A stretch of DNA of 26,493 nucleotides, from positions 1-26,493 of IMG/VR virus record IMGVR_UViG_3300009155_000216. One strand, 5' to 3'. Origin of the DNA: a virus. Below are positions 1 through 6,222 of this stretch, in pieces. Position numbers and translations under genes: made by a program. The notes under the pieces are model-generated. The model was given only the letters and a program-made list of their open reading frames with translations. It made no database searches and had not been told where the DNA came from. The stretch's first letter is position 1; each line of letters opens with the position of its first letter.

Positions 1-123
1 CCGTCGAACTCGCCGCCCGCGCCACTATCAAAGCCGCTGCTGCCAACGAATCCGAGGCCGCCTACTTTGCTGAACTTGCCGCCCAAACCCCCGTCGAAGC
101 CGTCGCATACGGCGCCGACGGCC
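1..123. repeat. Terminal overlap of a circular genome (copy at 26371-26493)
   Basis: Bases 1-123 are identical to 26371-26493. The repeat starts and ends in the middle of a codon inside one gene. Joining the ends at this repeat restores a continuous 100-residue reading frame. This is what an assembler leaves when it walks round a circular or circularly permuted phage genome, and it gives a unit length of 26,370 bp. A physical direct terminal repeat is possible but less likely, because nothing in the sequence marks its edges. Confidence 0.95.
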
Positions 124-272
124 AAGTGCTGACCTATGACGAAACCGTCGAAGCCATCGCCAACCGCCAAGGCTGGTTTGACCGCCAAGGGCACTGGGTA
201 AACTACGCTCGCATGATGCAAGAAGCGCGGATGGTCGCCGTGGTGCCCACCGCCAAGCGCTACCCCAACTAA
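3..272 (+). CDS. 3' part of an early hypothetical protein (starts at 26340)
   Basis: This is the remainder of the gene whose start is at the other end of the window. Across the circular junction it encodes 100 residues beginning MTTKTITAMTPVEL and ending AKRYPN. The first half is alanine-rich and helical, and the second half carries aromatic residues (QGWFDRQGHWVNYARM). I do not recognise the family. It is the first gene behind the second early promoter (26269-26296), so it should be made early and strongly. It is followed by a GC-rich hairpin at 290-317. No membrane segment or cysteine is present. Confidence 0.85.
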   Translation, partial: VELAARATIKAAAANESEAAYFAELAAQTPVEAVAYGADGQVLTYDETVEAIANRQGWFDRQGHWVNYARMMQEARMVAVVPTAKRYPN

Positions 273-289
273 GCCCACAGAGATCTTTT

Positions 290-317
290 GGAGCCCTGCC
301 AAGCCGGGCGGGGCTCC
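290..317 (+). terminator. GC-rich hairpin, terminator-like but without a T-run
   Basis: GGAGCCC (290-296), a T that can wobble-pair, and GCC (298-300) pair with GGC (307-309), G and GGGCTCC (311-317), around a 6-base loop. No T-run follows. It may weaken readthrough or protect the 3' end of the upstream mRNA. The ribosome site of the next gene (AAGGAG) starts only a few bases later. Confidence 0.45.
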
Positions 318-333
318 ACACCAAGGAGACACA

Positions 334-546
334 ATGCCACCCAGCCGACAAAGCCTCAATCCCACGACCGGTAGTACACAGGTCACCCACATCATGACGC
401 CGGAAGCGTCGGACACGCTGGAGATACTTAAGCAACGCCTGACCGAAGAAAACAAGGGCTATTTCGTGTCCACATCTGAGGTCATCCGCAGGGCTATCAT
501 GTACATGGAATTTCACACACGCAGCAACAACGCAAAGACAAAGTAG
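334..546 (+). CDS. Ribbon-helix-helix DNA-binding protein
   Basis: A 70-residue basic protein with the layout of a ribbon-helix-helix (Arc/MetJ/CopG) regulator. A short strand (VTHIMTP, residues 17-23) is followed by an amphipathic helix (ASDTLEILKQRLTEEN). Then comes a turn and STSEVIRRAIMYME, a typical second helix starting with Ser/Thr-Ser-Glu. RHH proteins bind DNA as dimers through the strand pair and usually act as autorepressors or early/late switch proteins. The start has a strong AAGGAG site 7 bases upstream. The gene lies between the unknown early protein and the putative ssDNA-binding protein, 16 bases before the latter. The fold is assigned by motif only; the target is unknown. 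Confidence 0.7.
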   Translation: MPPSRQSLNPTTGSTQVTHIMTPEASDTLEILKQRLTEENKGYFVSTSEVIRRAIMYMEFHTRSNNAKTK

Positions 547-562
547 AAAGCAGAGCATCACA

Positions 563-1375
563 ATGTCATTCGACAAAGACATCAGCGCCCTAGGCTTCGT
601 CCCCGACCACGGCGACACCGACGCCACCGACGGCTTCCCCCGGATTATCTGGCTAAGTACCACCAAGTCCAGCGGTGTCGTTGGCAAGTTCTACGCTAAG
701 GCGGACGCGGTCGGCGCAATGAGTGAGCCGTGGCAAGCGGTGGAGCGCTTCGACGACGAAGCGGGTTATGAGACATCACGGCTGCGCATTGTGCCGATTC
801 GCAAGCGTAGCCAAGCCTACACCGAGGTGACCGTCAACGGCCTGCGCTCCAAGACGTGGGAGACACACTACAAGCCCAACGCAGGCATGCGCATCTACAC
901 CGAACTCCTTTGCTTTGTCGAAGGCTACGACGAGCTCGTGGTCTGGCCAATCAAGGGCTTGGTCGGCAAAGCCGTCACCGCCAAGACCGGGTCAGTCTTT
1001 GCCGATGCCAAGTTGGTATTGGCAGAAGCGAAGAAGACGGCGTCGGCGTCAATCCCAGAGTTCGCGTTCTGGGTACCCATAGCGGCTCCTATTGGACCAA
1101 AGGGCAAAGTGGTGACCACGAGTACCGGCTACGGTAGCGACGTCGTTTTGCCGCAGTACGACATCGCCATCGACACCATCACACGCCAAACGTGCATAGA
1201 CTTGTACGTCGGCAAAGCGATGTTGGCCAAGGCGGACGAAGCGTACAAAGCGACCACGACATGGGCGAAAGACCTGCGGGTCAACGAAGCGCCTGCGGAG
1301 GGCTTCGACATGAAGACCGTCGATATCCAGCGCAACGTCATTAAGCCCATCGTGGACGACGAAGGACTTTTCTAG
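563..1375 (+). CDS. Putative ssDNA-binding or replication accessory protein
   Basis: A 270-residue soluble protein that I cannot place in a named family with certainty. Two features point to single-stranded DNA work. It sits upstream of the primase-helicase in the early replication block. Its extreme C-terminus is acidic and ends in an aromatic residue (IVDDEGLF), like the DDDIPF tip by which bacterial SSB and several phage SSBs recruit partner proteins. The N-terminal half carries many aromatic and basic residues. No Walker motif, nuclease signature, cysteine cluster or membrane segment is visible. A hairpin terminator follows directly. Function is an inference; it could also be a recombination mediator or an unrelated abundant early protein. 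Confidence 0.5.
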   Translation: MSFDKDISALGFVPDHGDTDATDGFPRIIWLSTTKSSGVVGKFYAKADAVGAMSEPWQAVERFDDEAGYETSRLRIVPIRKRSQAYTEVTVNGLRSKTWETHYKPNAGMRIYTELLCFVEGYDELVVWPIKGLVGKAVTAKTGSVFADAKLVLAEAKKTASASIPEFAFWVPIAAPIGPKGKVVTTSTGYGSDVVLPQYDIAIDTITRQTCIDLYVGKAMLAKADEAYKATTTWAKDLRVNEAPAEGFDMKTVDIQRNVIKPIVDDEGLF

Positions 1376-1385
1376 AATTACGCAG

Positions 1386-1420
1386 ACAGCCCCGTCGGTC
1401 AAAGGGATCGGCGGGGCTGT
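1386..1420 (+). terminator. Hairpin terminator after the ssDNA-binding-like gene
   Basis: ACAGCCCCGTCGGT (1386-1399) pairs with ATCGGCGGGGCTGT (1407-1420) over 14 positions, including two G-T wobbles, around a 7-base loop. It is followed by TACTTT rather than a clean T-run. It lies 10 bases after the stop of the preceding gene, the usual place for an intrinsic terminator, and ends just before the ribosome site of the next gene, so it may be leaky. Confidence 0.6.
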
Positions 1421-1436
1421 TACTTTGGAGGGGACT

Positions 1437-2009
1437 ATGCAAACCTACACAAGCATCATGGATGACATCAACTTCCGCATTGCCATCCTCGACTCCACCA
1501 AGAAGACCGCAGAGATAGCCGTAGCCTACCACGTCAGCGTGTCGCACGTCCGAGCGCTCAGAGCTAGCCACGGTCGCCCTTACGTCCGCTCGGCGCACTA
1601 TGACACCGTCGCATCGAGGAAATGGCAAGCGAACGCCGAGCTTGTTCACGACGTCCGGACGATGCGAGTCAAAGAGGTCATGGCAAAGCATCGCTACTGT
1701 ATGAGTTCGGTCATCGAGATGCGTCGTCAGCTCGGCATCGCCAAGCAACAGATACTTCGTTCAAAGGAGTTCCGGCACGCCGTAAAGACCAAGGCTCCAG
1801 CCGAAGTCGCAACGATGTTCGGACTAGGGCTTAGCGTCGTGTCAAAACATCGGGTCAAGCTCGGCGTCGCCAAAGTCTTCCGCAATGCCCTGCGCAACAA
1901 TCCGAAGTTCATGACTGCGGTACACGGCGAGGGATCGGCACGAGGCATTGCCGACGACTGGGGATGTACCGCCGCCTATGTGCAGATGCTACGACGGGAG
2001 GCGAAGTGA
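1437..2009 (+). CDS. Protein with four tandem helix-turn-helix-like motifs
   Basis: A 190-residue basic protein. The ATG at 1437 follows GGAGGGG, which decides the start over an upstream TTG. Reading down the protein, four segments of about 23 residues match a helix-turn-helix pattern: residues 24-46 (TAEIAVAYHVSVSHVRALRA), 78-100 (VKEVMAKHRYCMSSVIEMRR), 121-143 (PAEVATMFGLGLSVVSKHRV) and 168-189 (ARGIADDWGCTAAYVQMLRR). Each is preceded by a short helix with F/L-x-x-A/V, so the whole protein looks like four copies of a 45-50-residue unit. Such a chain could wrap along repeated DNA sites. No catalytic motif is seen. Likely a DNA-binding regulator or origin-binding protein; the exact role is unknown. 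Confidence 0.6.
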   Translation: MQTYTSIMDDINFRIAILDSTKKTAEIAVAYHVSVSHVRALRASHGRPYVRSAHYDTVASRKWQANAELVHDVRTMRVKEVMAKHRYCMSSVIEMRRQLGIAKQQILRSKEFRHAVKTKAPAEVATMFGLGLSVVSKHRVKLGVAKVFRNALRNNPKFMTAVHGEGSARGIADDWGCTAAYVQMLRREAK

Positions 2010-2368
2010 TGAAGCCACGTACAGTCTCAACGATACCCCACCAGCGCTTCTATGACGTCTTCGCTCCATCGATGCGCCCGCTTGGCTGGGACGGCCATGC
2101 CTGCGTATCGGTCATCGAAGATACCGGCGAAGTCCGCGTCCACGAAGGCTTCACAGTGTGGGCGGCAATGCCTCACCTGAGCTGTGACCTTGATGAGGCG
2201 GCGCTGCGCTGTGTCGAGGCGATGCAAAACCCCGTCAATGATTGGCGACACTGGACACCGACCATGTGGTGGGACTTGGCAGCGCATGGCATCAGCCCCG
2301 CACCGACCAAGGCAGTGACGACGGCGACGGCGGAGGATGCGTTTTTGCGCCAAGCCAGCCTGTTGTAA
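2009..2368 (+). CDS. Hypothetical early protein
   Basis: A 119-residue protein starting at the ATG that overlaps the TGA of the preceding gene (TGATG) behind GGGAGG, so the two are probably translated together. It is rich in tryptophan and methionine (WDGHACVSVIED, WAAMPHLSCDLDEAALRC, WRHWTPTMWWDL). The N-terminal half looks like a beta-hairpin-rich domain. It has three cysteines without a metal-binding pattern. I do not recognise a family. The 33-bp palindrome at 2374-2406 begins five bases after its stop. Confidence 0.65.
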   Translation: MKPRTVSTIPHQRFYDVFAPSMRPLGWDGHACVSVIEDTGEVRVHEGFTVWAAMPHLSCDLDEAALRCVEAMQNPVNDWRHWTPTMWWDLAAHGISPAPTKAVTTATAEDAFLRQASLL

Positions 2369-2373
2369 ACCAT

Positions 2374-2406
2374 AGCGAACTGACAAGGATTCCTTGTCAG
2401 TTCGCT
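2374..2406. repeat. Perfect 16-bp inverted repeat with a one-base centre
   Basis: AGCGAACTGACAAGGA (2374-2389) and its exact reverse complement TCCTTGTCAGTTCGCT (2391-2406) flank a single T. It lies between a stop codon and a promoter and has no T-run. A hairpin with so tight a centre is a poor terminator loop unless the inner pairs open. A dimer-binding operator, or a bidirectional terminator, are both possible. Confidence 0.8.
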
Positions 2407-2408
2407 GA

Positions 2409-2440
2409 TTGATACGTAGCGTTATTGTGATATAATCACA
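2409..2440 (+). promoter_or_regulatory. Sigma70-type promoter with an operator-like palindrome on the -10
   Basis: TTGATA (2409-2414), a 16-base spacer and a perfect TATAAT (2431-2436) preceded by TG (2428-2429) form a strong extended -10 promoter. The -10 is embedded in TGTGAT-ATA-ATCACA (2426-2440), an inverted repeat of two 6-base arms. The first gene downstream encodes a small RHH protein, which makes autorepression through this site plausible. The 33-bp inverted repeat ends two bases upstream of the -35. Confidence 0.75.
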
Positions 2441-2463
2441 TTCTACACATAGCAGGAGGGCAT

Positions 2464-2649
2464 ATGCCACGACTACGGAATAACCAAGCGCCCGCCGGTG
2501 ACAAAGCACGGTTCAGCATCTTAATATCTGCGGACACCGTCGTCAGGCTGGAGGCAATGGCAGACAAAAAAGGACTCAGTCGCAATGCGTTGATAGCGCA
2601 GTTATTGGCCAAGGCGATAATGCCGAAAGCGAAGAAAGAGGCGAAGTGA
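2464..2649 (+). CDS. Small ribbon-helix-helix regulator
   Basis: A 61-residue, strongly basic protein. ARFSILISADTVVRLEAMADKKGLSRNALIAQLLAKAI has the strand, helix, Gly-Leu-Ser/Thr-Arg-Asn turn and second helix of CopG/Arc-type repressors. The strand (ARFSILIS) would sit in the DNA major groove of a dimer. The start follows AGGAGGG and is the first gene after the promoter at 2409-2436, whose -10 lies in a palindrome. Autoregulation of this promoter is a reasonable inference. The gene ends in a TGATG overlap with the GIY-YIG gene, so the two form one operon. Confidence 0.75.
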   Translation: MPRLRNNQAPAGDKARFSILISADTVVRLEAMADKKGLSRNALIAQLLAKAIMPKAKKEAK

Positions 2650-3200
2650 TGAGCTGGAAGATTTACTTGATTAAGCACCTCGACACCGATATGAAGTACG
2701 TCGGCATCACCGGTGGAGACTTGGTCGCACGCTGGGAACAACACCGCGCGGACACCAACAGCGCAGTGTACAAAGCGTTGCGCACTGAGGGCTACCGCAT
2801 GACCATGGAGCTACTCGAAGAAGTGGCTACGAAGCCCGAAGCACTCAGGAAGGAACAAGAGTACATTCAATCCCTTGGCACCGCCACGCCGGACGGATGG
2901 AATCGCAAAGTATACACGCCGTCATCACCGAAGCCGAAGAAGTGGAAAGCTATTTACGACCGGTCTGACCCTTGGAAAGAAAGTACTCTTCAATGTCAAA
3001 TTTGTAGTTATGAATACACACATATAATTTCAGTAGATTTACGCAGTAATGATGTTAGCATGACATTTTATTGTGAGCAATGTCATGTATACCCTCTTCC
3101 TCATGGTGGTGATGACCGCCCACATTCTAAGCTCTTCATTCGTCAACACAAAGGGCAGACGATGAGCGATACGGTGTACTACATCGAGGATAACTCATGA
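2649..3200 (+). CDS. GIY-YIG nuclease with a C-terminal zinc ribbon
   Basis: A 183-residue protein starting in a TGATG overlap. The N-terminal domain (residues 4-80) fits the GIY-YIG fold: KIYLIKH...MKYVGIT in place of GIY...YIG, the conserved Arg in ARWEQH (R28) and the metal-binding Glu in KEQEYI (E69). GIY-YIG enzymes cut DNA with a single metal ion and are often free-standing homing endonucleases in phages. The C-terminal part has CQIC...CEQC, a four-cysteine zinc ribbon probably used for DNA recognition. Bases about 2985-3110, which encode the ribbon, are visibly AT-rich compared with the surroundings, suggesting a domain of different origin. It overlaps the primase-helicase start (ATGA). 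Confidence 0.75.
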   Translation: MSWKIYLIKHLDTDMKYVGITGGDLVARWEQHRADTNSAVYKALRTEGYRMTMELLEEVATKPEALRKEQEYIQSLGTATPDGWNRKVYTPSSPKPKKWKAIYDRSDPWKESTLQCQICSYEYTHIISVDLRSNDVSMTFYCEQCHVYPLPHGGDDRPHSKLFIRQHKGQTMSDTVYYIEDNS

Positions 3201-5362
3201 CCCAATCAACCGCCGACAAAGTCGTCGCCCAGCTTCGCAACGTCAAGGCACGGGGGAATGGTGAGTACCGCTCATCGTCTCCCCTTCGTGCCAGCTCCGA
3301 CGGCGAAGCGTTTCATCTGACTATCAAAGACGGCGAGCATGGCACGTGGTTTGACCACGTCGCCCAAGAGGGTGGCTCGCTGTACACCTTGGCCAAGCGT
3401 ATGAACATCGAACTCCCAAAGCTTGCCCCAACGACGGACACCGCCAAGGCGAAGACCTTCGCCGAGTTCTGTGCCGATCATGGCGCAAGCGAAGAGGTGT
3501 TTCGCAAGGCGGGGTGGACGCCGTCGAGTCGTGGCGGAAACCCTGCCATCGCCTTCACCACGGACACCGGCACCAGATACCGGATGCTCAGTGGAAGTGC
3601 CAAGTACATCCATGGCAAGGGCTACACCTCGTCATGGTACAAGCTTGGCCAAGCACTGCAAATTGCGGAGTCCGGCGGATTCCCGTTGACGCTTTGCAAT
3701 GGCGAGGCGTCGACCGTGGTCGCCCAAGCGCTAGGCATGCCGGTAACGTGCATTACCGGAGGAAGTGAACGAGAGATACCAGAGAAGCTCCTAGAGTCGC
3801 TCCTAGAGGCGTACAGGGGTGCTATCGTGGTTGCTATGGATTGCGACAACAAAGGAGCGAACGCCGCACGCAAGTTATACAAGCAACTGACCGATGTTGG
3901 CTACGCCGTGACCGTGGTCGATATGAAGCTGGACGCCAAGGGCGACATTGCGGATTACTTGCGCCTATGGAGTCCCACAGAGTTTTACGCATTGCCCCAT
4001 AGTCTCGGCACTGTGGAGTACGTTGAGGCATTGCCTCGCACGGTGACGGCTGCGGACTTACAAAAGAAGGACGTGCCACCCCTCGAGTACATCATTGACG
4101 ACCTCATGAGTACGGGGTGCTACTTGCTGGCTGGGGCACCTAAGAGTCGTAAGAGTTTCTTAGCGTTGCACTTGGCGCTCAACGTAGCGCAAGGCTCCAA
4201 GGTCTTTGAGCGATTCGACGTATTGCAAAGCACTGGCGTGTTATACCTTGACCTTGAGATGAGCGAAAACTCGGTGCATCGTCGTGTCGCCAATATGATG
4301 CACGGCAAGACGTGGCCAACAAATCTGTACTTCGGCTTTGGCGACGATTGGCCATGGCGCGGCAGTGAAGCTGGGGATCACTTGGAGCTATGGCTTGACG
4401 CCCACATGGATGTACGCGTCGTCATCATCGACGTGCTCGCACAGTGGAAAGAAGCGGTAGACCCACGCACCCCAGTCTACACCGCAGACTACGACGCACT
4501 CAAGAAGATTCAGCGCTTGGCCACGAGGCGGAACATCTGTATCATCGTGGTGCATCACACCAACAAAACAAAGATGCTCAAGGGTGACAATCCCTTCGAC
4601 AAAATCAGCGGCTCGACCGGCATCCAAGGCGCCGTCGATGCTATGTGGCTCCTCACCAAAGACCCCGACAATCAGTACAACACCGTACTCCAAATGGTAG
4701 ACCGGAATATCCACGACACCGACCGCGTTGACCTGACGTGGGATGACTTCTTAGGTGCTCACGCTGTTGATCAGAAGCTTCGCCTACTGCAAAGCACAGG
4801 CGCAGAGCGACGGCAGATATACGACGTGTTGGCCGCGGCTAGCATTGCCATGACGCCGTCGGAGATTGCGCTGGAGATTAGCAAAACACCGGAAGCCGTA
4901 AAGAAGTTACTGAGTCGCTTGGTACAGGATAAGCTTGTAGAGAAGATGGGCTACGGAAAGTACAAGCCCTATACAAATATCAGTCACTCTGGTTACTCTA
5001 GTACTTCTAATCACTCTGGTCACTCTGGTTACTCTATAGAATCAGATAAGAATAACCAAGAAGTACTGAAGAGTGACCAAGAGGGAGCAAGAGTGACTAA
5101 GAGTGATTCAAGAGTGACTGAGGGGTTTGAGGCAGTCGAATCAATCAAACAGGGCAAGAGTGACCAGAGTGACATAGTATATAAGGAACAGATAATTACC
5201 ATACTTCGCAAAGAGGCAACGCGCCCAGACAACGTATGTCCGCAGATTGGCCCACGCTCCATCTGGGCCGCCATCAAAGCAGATATGAATGAGCTACTGA
5301 GTCGCAACGTCATCACTTGGCACGACGACGAAGAGCGTTTAATGATTGCCCCGTCTGCCTAA
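3197..5362 (+). CDS. Primase-helicase: Toprim plus RepA-like ATPase
   Basis: A 721-residue replication protein. Residues 20-75 resemble a primase N-terminal zinc domain that has lost its cysteines (SSPLRASSDGEAFHLTIKDG...FDHVAQEGGSLYTLAKRM). Residues 163-255 are a Toprim domain with the catalytic Glu in NGEAS (E170) and the acidic pair in DCDNKG (D215, D217). Residues 300-490 are a RepA/RecA-like hexameric helicase ATPase with Walker A GAPKSRKS (313-320), LYLDLEMS, Walker B RVVIID (407-412) and VVHHTNK (451-457). A winged helix follows (about 540-592: MTPSEIALEISKTPEAVKKL). Then comes a low-complexity Ser/Gly/His linker encoded by the iteron-like repeats, and a short C-terminal domain. It should prime and unwind phage DNA. 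It overlaps the GIY-YIG gene by ATGA. Confidence 0.88.
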   Translation: MTQSTADKVVAQLRNVKARGNGEYRSSSPLRASSDGEAFHLTIKDGEHGTWFDHVAQEGGSLYTLAKRMNIELPKLAPTTDTAKAKTFAEFCADHGASEEVFRKAGWTPSSRGGNPAIAFTTDTGTRYRMLSGSAKYIHGKGYTSSWYKLGQALQIAESGGFPLTLCNGEASTVVAQALGMPVTCITGGSEREIPEKLLESLLEAYRGAIVVAMDCDNKGANAARKLYKQLTDVGYAVTVVDMKLDAKGDIADYLRLWSPTEFYALPHSLGTVEYVEALPRTVTAADLQKKDVPPLEYIIDDLMSTGCYLLAGAPKSRKSFLALHLALNVAQGSKVFERFDVLQSTGVLYLDLEMSENSVHRRVANMMHGKTWPTNLYFGFGDDWPWRGSEAGDHLELWLDAHMDVRVVIIDVLAQWKEAVDPRTPVYTADYDALKKIQRLATRRNICIIVVHHTNKTKMLKGDNPFDKISGSTGIQGAVDAMWLLTKDPDNQYNTVLQMVDRNIHDTDRVDLTWDDFLGAHAVDQKLRLLQSTGAERRQIYDVLAAASIAMTPSEIALEISKTPEAVKKLLSRLVQDKLVEKMGYGKYKPYTNISHSGYSSTSNHSGHSGYSIESDKNNQEVLKSDQEGARVTKSDSRVTEGFEAVESIKQGKSDQSDIVYKEQIITILRKEATRPDNVCPQIGPRSIWAAIKADMNELLSRNVITWHDDEERLMIAPSA
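4982..5173. repeat. Iteron-like array in both orientations, candidate replication origin
   Basis: Six tandem 9-bp units related to GGTCACTCT occupy 4982-5035: AGTCACTCT, GGTTACTCT, AGTACTTCT, AATCACTCT, GGTCACTCT, GGTTACTCT. The same word in the opposite orientation, AGAGTGAC or a close variant, starts at 5070, 5090, 5100, 5111, 5157 and 5166, with a degenerate copy at 5080, giving roughly 9-11 bp spacing within each group. AT-rich sequence follows at 5174-5205 (ATAGTATATAAGG). The array lies in the linker region of the primase-helicase gene, recalling phage lambda, where the iterons lie inside the O gene. Origin function is inferred. Confidence 0.6.
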
Positions 5363-5400
5363 GTTTCAACCTCGCCCCACTTAGTAAAAAAGGAGGTTCG

Positions 5401-5835
5401 ATGAAGTTCTTAACCGTACCGACCACGATGCAATGCTTAGTCTGCCGTGACCGCATCAATGCAAAGTCACCGTATCCGCAGCTATGCGACGGCTGCAGAG
5501 CCAAGCCCAGCCGATCCCTCGTGACGGCACTGCACACCGAAATCGACCGCTTGGCCCACACGTGGGGGAAACTCGTGACACCCGAGCTTGAGCCACGATT
5601 CACCAAGATGCTCGAAGTCGCAGCGGAGCTGAGCGTATTGATGTCACCGTTCCAACGCATGGATGCAATGCAAAAGTTTAGTGTCCGCGTCGTCAAAACA
5701 ATCGAACAGGGTGGTGACTTCGCTACCCTCGTCGAGGCGTGGTGGACACACCGCATCCGCAAGGATGACCTCCGTTCACTCGAAGTACAATTAGCATGGG
5801 CCAAGATACAAGGAGATGACAATGGCAGCACGTAG
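5401..5835 (+). CDS. Zinc-finger protein, hypothetical
   Basis: A 144-residue protein. The ATG at 5401 is set by a very strong AAAGGAGG site; an ATG-started longer frame upstream would overlap the primase-helicase end. Near the N-terminus, CLVC (residues 12-15) and CDGC (29-32) make a compact four-cysteine zinc finger. The rest is mostly helical (TEIDRLAHTWGKLVTPELEPRF; FATLVEAWWTHRIRKDDL). No catalytic motif is visible. It lies between the primase-helicase and the VRR-NUC nuclease and overlaps the latter's start by 14 bases, so a replication or recombination accessory role fits the context. The family is not recognised. Confidence 0.7.
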   Translation: MKFLTVPTTMQCLVCRDRINAKSPYPQLCDGCRAKPSRSLVTALHTEIDRLAHTWGKLVTPELEPRFTKMLEVAAELSVLMSPFQRMDAMQKFSVRVVKTIEQGGDFATLVEAWWTHRIRKDDLRSLEVQLAWAKIQGDDNGST

Positions 5836-6106
5836 ACAAACCAGTTACGACGCCAACCATATCGAAATCGTCGAAAAGCTTCGAGCCATCGGCGCCGTGG
5901 TCATCGACTTAGCAGCAGTCGGCAAAGGGGTGCCCGACATCCTCGTCGGCTGGCGTGGTCGTACCTACCTACTCGAAATCAAAACGACGAAGGGCTATAT
6001 TCGACCGACGCAAGAACAATTCTTCCGAAGCTGGACCGGCGGTCGCATCGCCGTGATACGCAGCTTCGACGAAGCCCTTGACGTACTGACGGAGGAAAGA
6101 CAATGA
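5822..6106 (+). CDS. VRR-NUC domain nuclease
   Basis: A 94-residue, single-domain protein of the VRR-NUC branch of PD-(D/E)XK nucleases. The order is H13-x-E15 in the first helix, G36-V-P-D39-I-L-V, then Y49-LL-E52-I-K54 and the helix PTQEQFF. D39, E52 and K54 are the expected metal-binding and catalytic residues. Stand-alone viral VRR-NUC proteins act as structure-specific or Holliday-junction-type endonucleases. The AAGGAG site at 5810-5815 fits an ATG at 5822 better than the ATG at 5816, which it abuts. The gene overlaps the end of the zinc-finger gene and ends in an ATGA overlap with the membrane peptide. Confidence 0.85.
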   Translation: MAARRQTSYDANHIEIVEKLRAIGAVVIDLAAVGKGVPDILVGWRGRTYLLEIKTTKGYIRPTQEQFFRSWTGGRIAVIRSFDEALDVLTEERQ

Positions 6107-6222
6107 TTGAATTACTTAACTCATTACCACCGCTTATCCAGCTTGTCATTGCCTATGACATTGCGGCAATCATTGCCCTCATCGTTTTCTCGATTCTCAT
6201 CAAATTGCAGGAGTGGAAGTAA
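6103..6222 (+). CDS. Small single-pass membrane peptide
   Basis: A 39-residue frame: MIELLNSLPPLIQLVIAYD then a hydrophobic helix (IAAIIALIVFSILI, about residues 20-33) and a polar end KLQEWK. It starts in ATGA overlap with the VRR-NUC gene behind GGAGGAAAG and stops at TAA sharing one base with the next ATG. The tight coupling at both ends, the good ribosome site and the clean membrane segment support a real gene. It sits directly before the Rpf-like lysozyme, so a role in membrane anchoring or delivery of that enzyme is possible. No homologue is recognised. Confidence 0.7.
   Translation: MIELLNSLPPLIQLVIAYDIAAIIALIVFSILIKLQEWK

Noticed and set aside
28-687. 219-codon open frame on the minus strand
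   Set aside because: It lies opposite two supported + strand genes and the hairpin region, has no ribosome site or family motif, and is arginine- and leucine-rich as expected for the antisense of this codon usage.
2646-3200. GIY-YIG protein as part of an intron or intein
   Set aside because: The gene is free-standing, and both the preceding RHH gene and the following primase-helicase are intact, so no interrupted gene is seen.
4982-5173. The repeat array as a CRISPR array
   Set aside because: Units are only 9-10 bp with almost no spacers and occur in both orientations inside a coding frame, so they are iteron-like rather than CRISPR.
5313-5831. 172-codon minus-strand frame opposite the zinc-finger gene
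   Set aside because: The + strand gene has a very strong ribosome site, a C4 zinc finger and coupled neighbours. The minus frame has low-complexity Ser/Arg content and no start signal.
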